12,302 nt of DNA. It comes from JANLTP01 sp031363055 (GTDB taxonomy: Bacteria > Pseudomonadota > Gammaproteobacteria > Burkholderiales > Burkholderiaceae_E). Where the stretch lies: positions 1-12,302 of the forward strand of contig JANLTP010000147.1 in assembly GCA_031363055.1 (NCBI GenBank), written 5' to 3'. How positions within the stretch are numbered: the stretch's first letter is position 1; each line of letters starts with the position of its first letter. The position numbers and the translations under genes were made by a program. This document shows, piece after piece, positions 1 to 7,481 of the stretch. The notes under the pieces were generated by a model. The model was given only the letters and a program-made list of their open reading frames with translations. It had not been told where the DNA came from and searched no databases.

Positions 1-673
1 ATGCATGCGACGCGCTCGCCGCCAGTACTGCGTCGATGGCGAACTTGATGTTGCCGTCGGTGCCGTTCTTGAAACCCACCGCACAACTGAGACCCGAAGC
101 GAGTTGCCGATGGCTTTGGCTCTCGGTCGTTCGCGCGCCAATCGCACCCCAGCCGATCAGCTCGGAGATGTACTGTGGACTCAGGAGGTCGAGAAACTCG
201 GTGCCGGTGACCAGTCCGATCCGGGTGAGCTCGAGCAGTAGACGGCGCGCACGTTCCAGCCCTTCGTTGATGGCAAATGTGCCGTCGAGATGCGGATCGT
301 TGATGTAGCCCTTCCAACCGACGGTCGTGCGCGGCTTCTCGAAATAGGTGCGCATCACGATCAGCAAGTCGTCTTGCAAACGGTCGGCGACCACTTTGAG
401 TCGATGCCCGTACTCGATGGCCTGGTCGTGATCGTGGATCGAACACGGGCCGACGACAACGATCAGGCGGTGGTCGCGCCCATGCAATATATCGGCAATG
501 GCGGCGCGACTACTTCTCACGGCGGCGGGCACTTCATCACTCAAGGGCACACGCTGCTGCAGTGTCGCCGGTGCGATCAAGTCGTGCACCGCGCGGATGC
601 GTACATTGTCGATACCGGCGGCGCCCAATGTGCCCTTTGTCCTTGTATTCGTTGCGTCAATGTTCGAACTCAC
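1..673 (-). CDS. Type I 3-deoxy-7-phosphoheptulonate (DAHP) synthase, 3' end cut by the window edge
   Basis: This enzyme condenses phosphoenolpyruvate with erythrose 4-phosphate, the first step of the shikimate pathway, in the cytoplasm. 224 codons are present of the roughly 350 usual for the AroF/AroG/AroH family. Visible motifs are GPCSIHD at residues 75-81 (Cys77 matches the metal-binding Cys61 of E. coli AroG), FEKPRTTVGWKG at 111-122, GAIGARTTESQ at 176-186, and SGLSC followed by GFKNGTDGNIK at 193-210. The residues matching the AroG feedback positions D146, P150 and S180 appear conserved (D162, P166, S196), so allosteric control by an aromatic amino acid is plausible; that comparison is from memory. 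The start is a GTG at 673-671 that overlaps the TGA of the preceding oxidoreductase gene (GTGA), suggesting translational coupling. No strong Shine-Dalgarno is seen. The N-terminus is about 16 residues longer than AroG, so a later start is possible. I cannot say which of AroF, AroG or AroH it is closest to. Confidence 0.95.
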   Translation of the reverse strand, partial: MSSNIDATNTRTKGTLGAAGIDNVRIRAVHDLIAPATLQQRVPLSDEVPAAVRSSRAAIADILHGRDHRLIVVVGPCSIHDHDQAIEYGHRLKVVADRLQDDLLIVMRTYFEKPRTTVGWKGYINDPHLDGTFAINEGLERARRLLLELTRIGLVTGTEFLDLLSPQYISELIGWGAIGARTTESQSHRQLASGLSCAVGFKNGTDGNIKFAIDAVLAASASHA

Positions 674-3600
674 CGCGACACCACCGCGATGCCGCGAAGC
701 TGCCCGGCTGCGGGCTTGGTGGCCGGCTTGGGATAACGTTCAGGCATGAATCGGTTCAGCAGTTCGGCCTCGCGGGTTCGCGCCAGAACGACGCTGGCGA
801 TCTTGACGTGACCGTAACCCCGTATGCTGAGTGGCAACGCACCGATCTGCACGGCAACCGGCAAGCGCGCGGCGGTGAGATTGGACGCCAACTCTTCGGC
901 GCGACGCTCGAAATTTGTGACCAGATCGCGCTCCATGCGGCGTTCCTCAGATTGACCGAACACATCGAACCAGGTGCCGCGCAAGACCTTGCCCTTGGCG
1001 AGTAATTTCAACACCGGCAGCAGCCAGGCACCGAGCGCAATCTTCTTCGGTGGTTGGCCGTTCTTCGGTCGAGCGAGCATCGGTGGCGCCATGTGAAATT
1101 CGAGCTTTACCTGGCCCTCGAACTGGTCGGCGATCTGGCGCTGAAAGGCGCCATCAGTGTACAGCCGCGCGACCTCATACTCATCCTTGTAACTCATCAA
1201 CTTCATGAGGCTACGCGCTACGTTGCGGGTCAGCGGCACAGACGCATCGCTGCCCGGACATCCCCGTTCGGCTTGTTGTACCCGGCGCACAGTGGCCTCG
1301 AAGCGCTGCGCCCAGGCGGTATTCTGGTAGCCGGTCAGATGCGCGATACCTTTTGCAATCAGATCTTCTGCCGTTTCGTCGAGCGTCCTGCTCGGATGCT
1401 CTTCCCGCAAAGCCACCGGGTTACCGGCGGCGAGCCGGCCGAGCGCAAACGACAGCAGGTTGTTTTCGATCGCGACGCCGTTCAACTCTATTGCGCGCTG
1501 CATCGCGACAAGGCTGACGGGCACCAGACCGCGCTGCCAGGCGTAGCCCATCGCCAGGATGTTGGCGGTGACCGTGTCGCCGAGAAACGCTTCGGCCAGC
1601 GATTGTGCATCGAAGGTTTCGACCCGATCATCGCCCGCCGCAAAGCGCATCTTGGCGAGCAACAGTTCGGTCTTCAACTCTGCATCCGGATTCCTCAACG
1701 ATTCGGCGACCGGTATTTCATGCACGTTGGTGACGATGCGGGTGCGACCATGGCGCACGGTCTGCAGCGCCTCGGGCGACGCGGCCACCACCATGTCGCA
1801 GGCGAGAATCGCATCCGCCTGTTGCGTGTCGATGCGCACCTGGTTCAGCCGCTCGGGCACATCGGCCAGGCGCACGAAGCTCAGCACCGAACCGCCTTTT
1901 TGCGCAAAGCCCATGAAGTCGAGCACGCTGGCCGACTTGCCCTCGAGGTGCGCCGCCATGGCGATCACCGCTCCGACGGTGACCACGCCGGTTCCGCCGA
2001 CGCCCGTGACCAGCAAGTCCCAGGGACCGTCCCAAATATGCGCGACTGGCAAGGGCAGGGCAGCGACCCGGTCGAGGAAAGCCTGTTTGTCGGCCGACAG
2101 CGCGCCACTTTTCTTGCGCAGCTTGCCGCCGGTAACGCCGACGAAGCTCGGACAAAAGCCCTTCTCGCAGGAGTAGTCCTTGTTACAGGCGGTCTGATCG
2201 ATTTTGCGTTTGCGCCCCATTGCAGTTTCGTGCGGCAGGACAGCGACGCAGTTGCTCTGCACCGTGCAGTCACCGCAGCCTTCGCAGACGGCCTCGTTGA
2301 TCAGCATGCGCTTCGGCGGATCCACTAGCACGCCTTTCTTTCGCCGCCGGCGTTTTTCAGCCGCGCAGGTCTGTTCGTAGATGAGCACTGTGACGCCCGA
2401 TATTTCACGTAGTTGTCGCTGCACGTCGTCGAGCTCGCCGCGATCATAAAACTGTGTGCCGGCGGGGAAGAGTCCCTTCATTGGGTCGTATTTTTCGATA
2501 TCGTCGCTGACCACGACTACCTGTTGCACGCCTTCGCTTTCGACCTGACGTGCGATGCGGTCAACACTGATGACGCCATCCACGGGCTGGCCGCCGGTCA
2601 TTGCGACCGCATCGTTGAACAGGATCTTGTAAGTGATCGTGGCTTTCGCCGCGACGGCTTGACGGATCGCCAGATAGCCCGAGTGGTAATAAGTCCCGTC
2701 GCCCAGGTTCTGGAATACGTGCGGTGTTTTGGTGAACATCGCATGCGAGACCCAGTCCACACCTTCACCACCCATCTGGATCAGTCCTGCCGTGCTGCGA
2801 TCCATCCAGTTGGCCATGAAGTGGCAACCGATACCAGCGCGTGCAGTAGAGCCTTCGGGCACCTTGGTGCTGGTGTTGTGCGGGCATCCGGCGCAAAAGT
2901 AGGGCAGACGCTTGACCGTATCCGAGGCGTTCGGCAGCAGCTCGGGTGGCGTGAAGTCGCGCACATGTTGCAGATGATCGCCAAGCTCGTGGTTGTTCGG
3001 GAAGTGCTCGGAAATCCAGGCGGCGACCAACTCGATCAAGCGCGACGGCCGCAACTCACCCAGGCTCGAGACCAGCGGCTTGCCGTCGCGATCGTGTTTG
3101 CCGATCAGTGCCGGCCGCGCATCGAGCGGTGCGTTGTAGAACAAATCGCGCAACTGGGTCTCGACGATCGCGGCCTTCTCCTCGATGACGAGGATCTCAC
3201 GCAAGCCTGCTGCGAATGCCTTGATGCGCGATGGTTCGACCGGAAAACTCAGACCCACCTTGTAGAGGCGCACACCGGCTTGCGCCAAACTGGCGGTTGA
3301 GATCTGTAACCGACGCAGCACTTCCATGAGATCGTAATGCGCTTTGCCGCAAGTGATGATGCCGACCGTGGCGTGCGCGCTTTCGATGACGTGACGGTCG
3401 ATGCTGTTGACCTGGGCGAACGCCGCTACGGCGGCCAGTTTGTCAGCCAGACGAGACTCGATGCGCAGCGACGGAAGATCGGGCCAGCGATAGTGCAGAC
3501 CATCACTCGGTGCCTGATGATGAGTGACGTCTCGGATATCGCCGGCACTCTCCCAGGCCGCGACCCGAGAGTTGACCGAATCCAGATCGACCGTCGAGCC

Positions 3601-4257
3601 GCTTTCAACGATCTCGGACAAGGCCGCCATGCCGACCCAAGCCCCCGAGAAGCGCGACAACTCGTAGCCGTACAGGCCGAACTCGAGGAATTCAGCGACA
3701 CAGGCCGGCTGCACGATCGGCATGCTCCAGGCGGCGAAGACGTGGTCGCTTTGATGGGGCATCGAAGACGACACGCAGCCATGGTCATCACCCGCCACCA
3801 CGAGCACACCGCCGTGCGGCGACGAGCCGTACGCATTGCCGTGCTTTAACGCATCGCCGGCTCGATCGACACCCGGACCCTTGCCGTACCAAAGCGCGAA
3901 TACACCGTCGACGGTGCGCTCAGGATCGGATTCGACGCGCTGCGTACCGAGCACCTGGGTGGCCGCGAGTTCCTCGTTGATGGCGGGCACAAAACGGATG
4001 CCCGCATCCTTGAACTTGGCACCGGCCTTCCAGATCGCGAGGTCGACCATGCCGAGTGGTGAGCCGCGATAGCCGCTCACGAACCCTTGAGTGTTCAATC
4101 CTCTTGCGGCGTCGCGTTGCCGTTGCATCAACAACAGGCGCACCAGCGCTTGGGTCCCGGTCAGGAAAACAGCGCCCGCGGTCGCCCAGAGGTTGTCCGC
4201 CAGTTGATAGTCGCTACGCTGCAGCGAACGGTCAGAAAGAGTATTCATCGTTGACAA
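670..4257 (-). CDS. Fused indolepyruvate:ferredoxin oxidoreductase (IorA-IorB type, about 1195 aa)
   Basis: This is a thiamine-diphosphate and iron-sulfur enzyme of the 2-oxoacid:ferredoxin oxidoreductase superfamily. The family converts aryl pyruvates such as indolepyruvate and phenylpyruvate to aryl-acyl-CoA plus CO2, passing electrons to ferredoxin. Here IorA and IorB are joined in one chain, as in many aerobic proteobacteria. From the N-terminus there is a pyrimidine-binding half (GYRGSPLG at 62-69, NEELAATQVLGTQ at 94-106), a central linker, and a TPP-binding half with FCAGCPH at 454-460, GGEGVDWV at 496-503, GDG at 519-521 and FND at 547-549. An iron-sulfur region follows (C658, C661, C664, C670, then C691, C697, C702). 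The IorB-like gamma domain has TGVGGTGVVT at 751-760 and FAQKGGSV at 784-791. A C-terminal extension of about 350 residues follows, of the kind seen in the long proteobacterial forms. The start is taken as TTG at 4257-4255 because GGAGAG lies 9 nt upstream; an in-frame ATG at 4248 is the alternative, 18 nt from that site. Its stop overlaps the DAHP synthase start. The true substrate is not visible in sequence. Confidence 0.93.
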   Translation of the reverse strand: MSTMNTLSDRSLQRSDYQLADNLWATAGAVFLTGTQALVRLLLMQRQRDAARGLNTQGFVSGYRGSPLGMVDLAIWKAGAKFKDAGIRFVPAINEELAATQVLGTQRVESDPERTVDGVFALWYGKGPGVDRAGDALKHGNAYGSSPHGGVLVVAGDDHGCVSSSMPHQSDHVFAAWSMPIVQPACVAEFLEFGLYGYELSRFSGAWVGMAALSEIVESGSTVDLDSVNSRVAAWESAGDIRDVTHHQAPSDGLHYRWPDLPSLRIESRLADKLAAVAAFAQVNSIDRHVIESAHATVGIITCGKAHYDLMEVLRRLQISTASLAQAGVRLYKVGLSFPVEPSRIKAFAAGLREILVIEEKAAIVETQLRDLFYNAPLDARPALIGKHDRDGKPLVSSLGELRPSRLIELVAAWISEHFPNNHELGDHLQHVRDFTPPELLPNASDTVKRLPYFCAGCPHNTSTKVPEGSTARAGIGCHFMANWMDRSTAGLIQMGGEGVDWVSHAMFTKTPHVFQNLGDGTYYHSGYLAIRQAVAAKATITYKILFNDAVAMTGGQPVDGVISVDRIARQVESEGVQQVVVVSDDIEKYDPMKGLFPAGTQFYDRGELDDVQRQLREISGVTVLIYEQTCAAEKRRRRKKGVLVDPPKRMLINEAVCEGCGDCTVQSNCVAVLPHETAMGRKRKIDQTACNKDYSCEKGFCPSFVGVTGGKLRKKSGALSADKQAFLDRVAALPLPVAHIWDGPWDLLVTGVGGTGVVTVGAVIAMAAHLEGKSASVLDFMGFAQKGGSVLSFVRLADVPERLNQVRIDTQQADAILACDMVVAASPEALQTVRHGRTRIVTNVHEIPVAESLRNPDAELKTELLLAKMRFAAGDDRVETFDAQSLAEAFLGDTVTANILAMGYAWQRGLVPVSLVAMQRAIELNGVAIENNLLSFALGRLAAGNPVALREEHPSRTLDETAEDLIAKGIAHLTGYQNTAWAQRFEATVRRVQQAERGCPGSDASVPLTRNVARSLMKLMSYKDEYEVARLYTDGAFQRQIADQFEGQVKLEFHMAPPMLARPKNGQPPKKIALGAWLLPVLKLLAKGKVLRGTWFDVFGQSEERRMERDLVTNFERRAEELASNLTAARLPVAVQIGALPLSIRGYGHVKIASVVLARTREAELLNRFMPERYPKPATKPAAGQLRGIAVVSR

Positions 4258-4266
4258 ATATTAATT

Positions 4267-4272
4267 CTCTCC
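4267..4272 (-). promoter_or_regulatory. Ribosome binding site deciding a TTG start
   Basis: The minus strand reads GGAGAG here. It lies 9 nt before the TTG at 4257 but 18 nt before the first in-frame ATG at 4248. The spacing favours the TTG as the start of the oxidoreductase, which adds three residues. The surrounding 113-bp gap to the Rieske gene shows no convincing terminator or sigma70 promoter. Confidence 0.6.
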
Positions 4273-4369
4273 GGGAAGCCCGCAAATCGTTCGCTGCCTA
4301 TCGGCTACAGGGCCGACGTCGCACTGTCTGAACATTCGGCAGGACGCCTTCAATTCGGTTTCGATGGAT

Positions 4370-5407
4370 TCATTCAGCTTCGATCATCCTTTGCAGCGTG
4401 CGCCGGAAATGTGCGAGCGGCGCATCCGACACGATCGCATGCATCACGAAATCCGGATCGGCGTCGAGCACTTGCTGCTGCCCCTCGATGATAAATTTAT
4501 CCTCAAGAAAACCGTCGATCATGCTCTGATGCAGCGACAGCGCAACGTTCGGATCGTCGAGTGCGTAATTGTGCAGATAGTCCCAGAAGAAGTGCGTTGT
4601 GCGTCGCGTCTCAGGCGTGAAGAACTGACAGTTGCGGTATTCCTTGACGCCATCGCGCTTGCCTTCTTCGGCGCCACTGCCAGCCGGTGCGAATAGCGTC
4701 TCCATCATGAATATGCCCGGCACATGCATCAACCCGATATTGCGCCGGTCGACCGGCGCGCTGTCGCGAGTGACCTTCAAGTGAAACGGCGGCGGCGTTG
4801 CGTTCATGTGCCAACGCACCACACGAAAGCCATTGTCGAGTCGCTCGACCGCAACCGGTGCCGACTTGAACGCGTACTCTTCGGAGCCGCCGAGCGTTCG
4901 CGTGTGTACGAACGCCAGGTGTGCGAAGTCGCTCAGGTTATCGACGATCAGCCGGTAGTCGGCCTCGTAGTGCATGTAGCCCGCCTTGCCGCGCCAGCCC
5001 GGATCATGCATGTAGCCCAGATCGACGATCTGCGCCGCGTCGGCCTTGGCCGGATCACCCATCCAGACCCAGATCAGATGATCGCGCTCAACCACCGGAT
5101 AACTGCGCACGCCCAACTTGGCCGGGATCTTGTCCTGGCCCGGGATCTGCACACACTTGCCGGTCGCATCAAACTTCAGACCGTGGTACATGCAGCGCAC
5201 GCAATCGCCTTCGAGCCGGCCGTTCGAGAGCTTGGCACCGCGATGACAACAGCGATTGTCGAGCGCTACCGCCTGGCCACTGTCGCCCTTGTACAGTAGC
5301 AGCGGCTCCTCCAGGATGGTGCGCGCCAGCAACTTGCCGTCGATCAGTTCATGATCCCAGGCCGCAACGTACCAACAGTTCTGCAGAAAAATACCCTTCG
5401 GTGCCAT
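4370..5407 (-). CDS. Rieske non-haem iron oxygenase, VanA-like (345 aa)
   Basis: This is the terminal oxygenase component of a Rieske-type O-demethylase or hydroxylase, a cytoplasmic enzyme that uses electrons from a separate reductase to activate O2 on an aromatic or related substrate. The Rieske [2Fe-2S] ligands are C53, H55, C72 and H75 (CCHRG and CMYHG). The mononuclear iron site shows as NLSDFAHLAFVH at 157-168, giving D160, H163 and H168, and an EDKFIIEGQQ stretch at 302-311 likely supplies the third ligand. Length and motif spacing fit vanillate O-demethylase oxygenase subunits and relatives such as dicamba monooxygenase. The ATG at 5407 has AGGAG 6 nt upstream. It lies 23 bp after the decayed Bug receptor gene, with which it was probably co-transcribed. 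No ferredoxin or flavin reductase partner is encoded in the window, so electrons must come from elsewhere. The substrate is unknown. Confidence 0.93.
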   Translation of the reverse strand: MAPKGIFLQNCWYVAAWDHELIDGKLLARTILEEPLLLYKGDSGQAVALDNRCCHRGAKLSNGRLEGDCVRCMYHGLKFDATGKCVQIPGQDKIPAKLGVRSYPVVERDHLIWVWMGDPAKADAAQIVDLGYMHDPGWRGKAGYMHYEADYRLIVDNLSDFAHLAFVHTRTLGGSEEYAFKSAPVAVERLDNGFRVVRWHMNATPPPFHLKVTRDSAPVDRRNIGLMHVPGIFMMETLFAPAGSGAEEGKRDGVKEYRNCQFFTPETRRTTHFFWDYLHNYALDDPNVALSLHQSMIDGFLEDKFIIEGQQQVLDADPDFVMHAIVSDAPLAHFRRTLQRMIEAE

Positions 5408-5430
5408 GTGCTGCTCCTGTTTGAATATGG

Positions 5431-5848
5431 CTATTCGGCCTTGATTCCGGCACGACGCACCAGCAGCGTCGACGCATCCGACTCCTGTTTCAAAAACGTC
5501 GCGAACGCGTCCGACGAATTACCCACTACCTGAAATCCGCGCGCGTCATACTGCTCCTTGACCTTGGGATCAGCGAGCGCCTGCGTCACCGCCAGTGCCT
5601 TAATGGCGCCCGAGCGCACATGCGTGATCGGCTCAAACGATTTGGCGAAGTCGTATTGCACCTTGTAGAGTTAGTGATTGACCGCATGCGTGTTCCACAC
5701 CATGACAAGAGTGTGGCCGTCTCGGGGGCGGCACGTGAAACCTCGGCGGTGCCAATGCTGCCGCCGGCGCCGGGTAGGTCTGCGCGCAGGTCTGGCTGAT
5801 TGGAAACGCCAGGGGCAGGGAGCAGACCAGACGTCGCTGCAGATTCAC
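5431..5848 (-). pseudogene. Decayed Bug/TctC-family tripartite tricarboxylate transporter receptor gene
   Basis: These are remnants of a periplasmic solute-binding protein of the Bug family, normally about 320 residues, here compressed to 418 bp in three reading frames. In order on the minus strand: a shortened signal peptide beginning with GTG at 5848 and ending AQTYP; PGAGGSIG followed by EVSRAAP in a second frame (about 5778-5724); an extra GA dinucleotide (bases 5722-5723); then in a third frame DGHTLVMVWNTHAVNH from 5721, an in-frame TAA at 5673-5671 and LYKVQYDFAKSFEPITHV. This is joined directly to SGAIKALAVT and then to ALADPKVKEQYDARGFQVV, ending RAGIKAE and TAG. Each block matches a conserved Bug segment in the right order, with the stretches between missing. 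About 190 codons appear to have been lost in at least three deletions. The gene cannot make a functional receptor. Confidence 0.85.
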
Positions 5849-5911
5849 TTTCGCGTCTGACTCAGTATTTGCAATTGAACTATGGCCTTCTCGACACGAT
5901 TGTGCCGCCTT

Positions 5912-5925
5912 TATGTGGGCACATA
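5912..5925. repeat. Perfect 14-bp inverted repeat, possible operator
   Basis: TATGTG, a GG centre, then CACATA form an exact palindrome in the 112-bp gap between the SDR stop and the first remnant of the receptor pseudogene, about 64 bp upstream of the fossil GTG start. Size and symmetry fit a dimeric regulator site for the old receptor-oxygenase unit. No recognisable promoter elements flank it, so the role is inferred. Confidence 0.35.
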
Positions 5926-5960
5926 CTAGGCCAATTCCGGTCAGGCTGATTGCTCCTGCC

Positions 5961-6719
5961 TCAACGCCCTCCCGAAACGTCAATGGTTGCCCCGTGCACA
6001 TACGAGGCAGCGGGACTTAGCAGCCAGATTGCCGCATGCGCAATTTCGTGAGGTTCGCCGATGCGACCCAGCGGGATTGCGGTGGCGACTTGTTTGATCA
6101 TCGCGTCGCCGCCCATCGGGCCGAGGATGTCGGTATTGGTGATGCCTGGGCGCACGCCGGTTACTCGAATACCTTGGGAGCTGACTTCGCGGGCCAGGCC
6201 AACCGTAAAGCTGTCGATCGCGCCCTTAGTGGCAGCGTACACCGTCATGCCGGGCATGCCACCGAGTCGTGCCGCCGCCGATGAAATATTGACGATTGTG
6301 CCGCCATTGCCGCCGTGCAGCGTCGACATGCGGCGCACCGCTGCGCCCGAACACAGGATTACCGAGCTGACATTGGTGCGCAACAACTCGTCGATTGTCT
6401 CGGACGTTTGCTCGTGGGCGGGACGGATCGCGCCGCCGATGCCGGCGTTGTTGATCAGTGCGGTCACTCGGCCGAACTGTCGATCGGTTTCGGCGAACAG
6501 GCGATCAACCTCTTCCGCGCGGGACACGTCGGCGCCGACAGCGATGGCAGTGCCACCCGCGGCCTCGATTCCGGCGACAACTGCAAGGGCCGCATCACGA
6601 TTGTGGTGGTAGTTGACGACGACGCGATAACCGGCCGCCGCACCCAAACGCGCACAGGCCGCGCCGATGCCGCGCGAGGCGCCGGTGACGATCAGAATTC
6701 CGGTTGAAGGGTTGGACAT
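5961..6719 (-). CDS. Short-chain dehydrogenase/reductase, YgfF/FabG-like (252 aa)
   Basis: This is a classical SDR, a cytoplasmic NAD(P)H-dependent oxidoreductase of unknown substrate. The Rossmann cofactor motif is TGASRGIG at 12-19. NNAG is at 90-93, and the catalytic set is S147 in NISS, Y161 and K165 in YAATK. The product ends with a DVSGGR tail typical of this fold. The VNYHHNRDAA stretch at 35-44, the GGNGGTIVN stretch and the VRPG segment resemble E. coli YgfF and FabG-like sugar or alcohol dehydrogenases. The length is standard. The ATG at 6719 has AGGAA 9 nt upstream. The gene stands alone, 93 bp after the DUF4340 gene and 112 bp before the receptor pseudogene. It could belong to the ancestral catabolic unit with the oxygenase, but nothing in the sequence proves this. 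Confidence 0.92.
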   Translation of the reverse strand: MSNPSTGILIVTGASRGIGAACARLGAAAGYRVVVNYHHNRDAALAVVAGIEAAGGTAIAVGADVSRAEEVDRLFAETDRQFGRVTALINNAGIGGAIRPAHEQTSETIDELLRTNVSSVILCSGAAVRRMSTLHGGNGGTIVNISSAAARLGGMPGMTVYAATKGAIDSFTVGLAREVSSQGIRVTGVRPGITNTDILGPMGGDAMIKQVATAIPLGRIGEPHEIAHAAIWLLSPAASYVHGATIDVSGGR

Positions 6720-6812
6720 GGGTCAATTTCCTGATAGCGGCTCAGCGATTTAAGGTCCATGCCATTATTTCACGCGAAGCCTATGAACCAAGCACCGCTT
6801 TTTCAATCGCGC

Positions 6813-7481
6813 CTACTTCGCCGTATTCGTAGCCGACGGTGCCGCGCGCTTGTCAGTCGTCGGATCAGTCGCCACGCCAGTACCGCCACCAACGCCACCG
6901 GCAACCGTGCTCACCAGGCCGGTCAAATTTTCAATGTGAAAATTGGCGATCGTCACCACCGTGCCGCTGCCAACCCGCATCACATAACGGCTCAAATCAT
7001 CGGGCGCCATCACCCCGACCGCGTACTGCGCCAACACCTTTGAAGTGTCGGTCGCAAAAACCAAAATGATGATAGCCGGCGAGCCCACGCCGTAGCTATC
7101 GTTTTGCTGGTCATAGTCAAAACGCCGCTCAGTGCGGGTGCGCGCAAAGCCGGTCAGCGCCTTGTCGATTTGTTGCGCAATCTGCGGATCGCTGATGTGA
7201 TGATGCCCGGACGCGGCCGACGCGTGCTGACCGTGATACAGCCAGGCGCCTTTTGGGTCGCGCTCGAAGCGATGCAGCAGGCCGCGGTCGACCACTTCAA
7301 TCGCGCCAATCTCGCCCAGCTCGGCGGGCAGCAGCATCTTCGCGCCGCCGACCCCTTGCTCATGCCCTTCGCCTGAAGCGGCACCAGAATGGGTATTCAA
7401 TGCGCCCGATTGCAGCGCCGCAATGGCAACCAGCAAGCCCGCCGTGACCAGCCAAACGGCCGCTACGCGGCTGCGCATCAT
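6813..7481 (-). CDS. DUF4340-like membrane-anchored protein of a GldAFG-type ABC operon (222 aa)
   Basis: This is the last gene of the ABC operon. One hydrophobic segment at about residues 7-24 should anchor it or act as an uncleaved signal, leaving the rest in the periplasm. The body carries features typical of DUF4340: FARTRTERRF at about 112-121, a YGVGSPAIIILV segment at 130-141, a YAVGVMAPDD segment and YVMRVGSGTVV at 166-176. It is shorter than many family members and ends in a glycine-rich then Ala/Thr-rich tail (194-222). A His cluster lies at 83-95 (H83, H86, H93, H94, H95), with further His at 31 and 40. The start is ATG 7481, whose ATGA overlaps the TGA of the GldG-like gene; an in-frame TTG at 7496 would add five residues. 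The biochemical role of the family is unknown; the operon position says it serves the ABC complex. Confidence 0.75.
   Translation of the reverse strand: MMRSRVAAVWLVTAGLLVAIAALQSGALNTHSGAASGEGHEQGVGGAKMLLPAELGEIGAIEVVDRGLLHRFERDPKGAWLYHGQHASAASGHHHISDPQIAQQIDKALTGFARTRTERRFDYDQQNDSYGVGSPAIIILVFATDTSKVLAQYAVGVMAPDDLSRYVMRVGSGTVVTIANFHIENLTGLVSTVAGGVGGGTGVATDPTTDKRAAPSATNTAK

Noticed and set aside
1054..2328. 424-codon open frame on the plus strand
   Set aside because: It lies wholly antisense to the oxidoreductase gene, whose motifs are unmistakable. Its translation is rich in Arg, His and Gln without a recognisable domain, as expected for a shadow frame in GC-rich DNA.
5633..6001. 122-codon minus-strand frame crossing the SDR end and the receptor fossil
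   Set aside because: Only its middle part, the signal peptide, resembles a protein; the rest is out-of-frame Bug sequence and the SDR tail in another frame. It is explained by the pseudogene.
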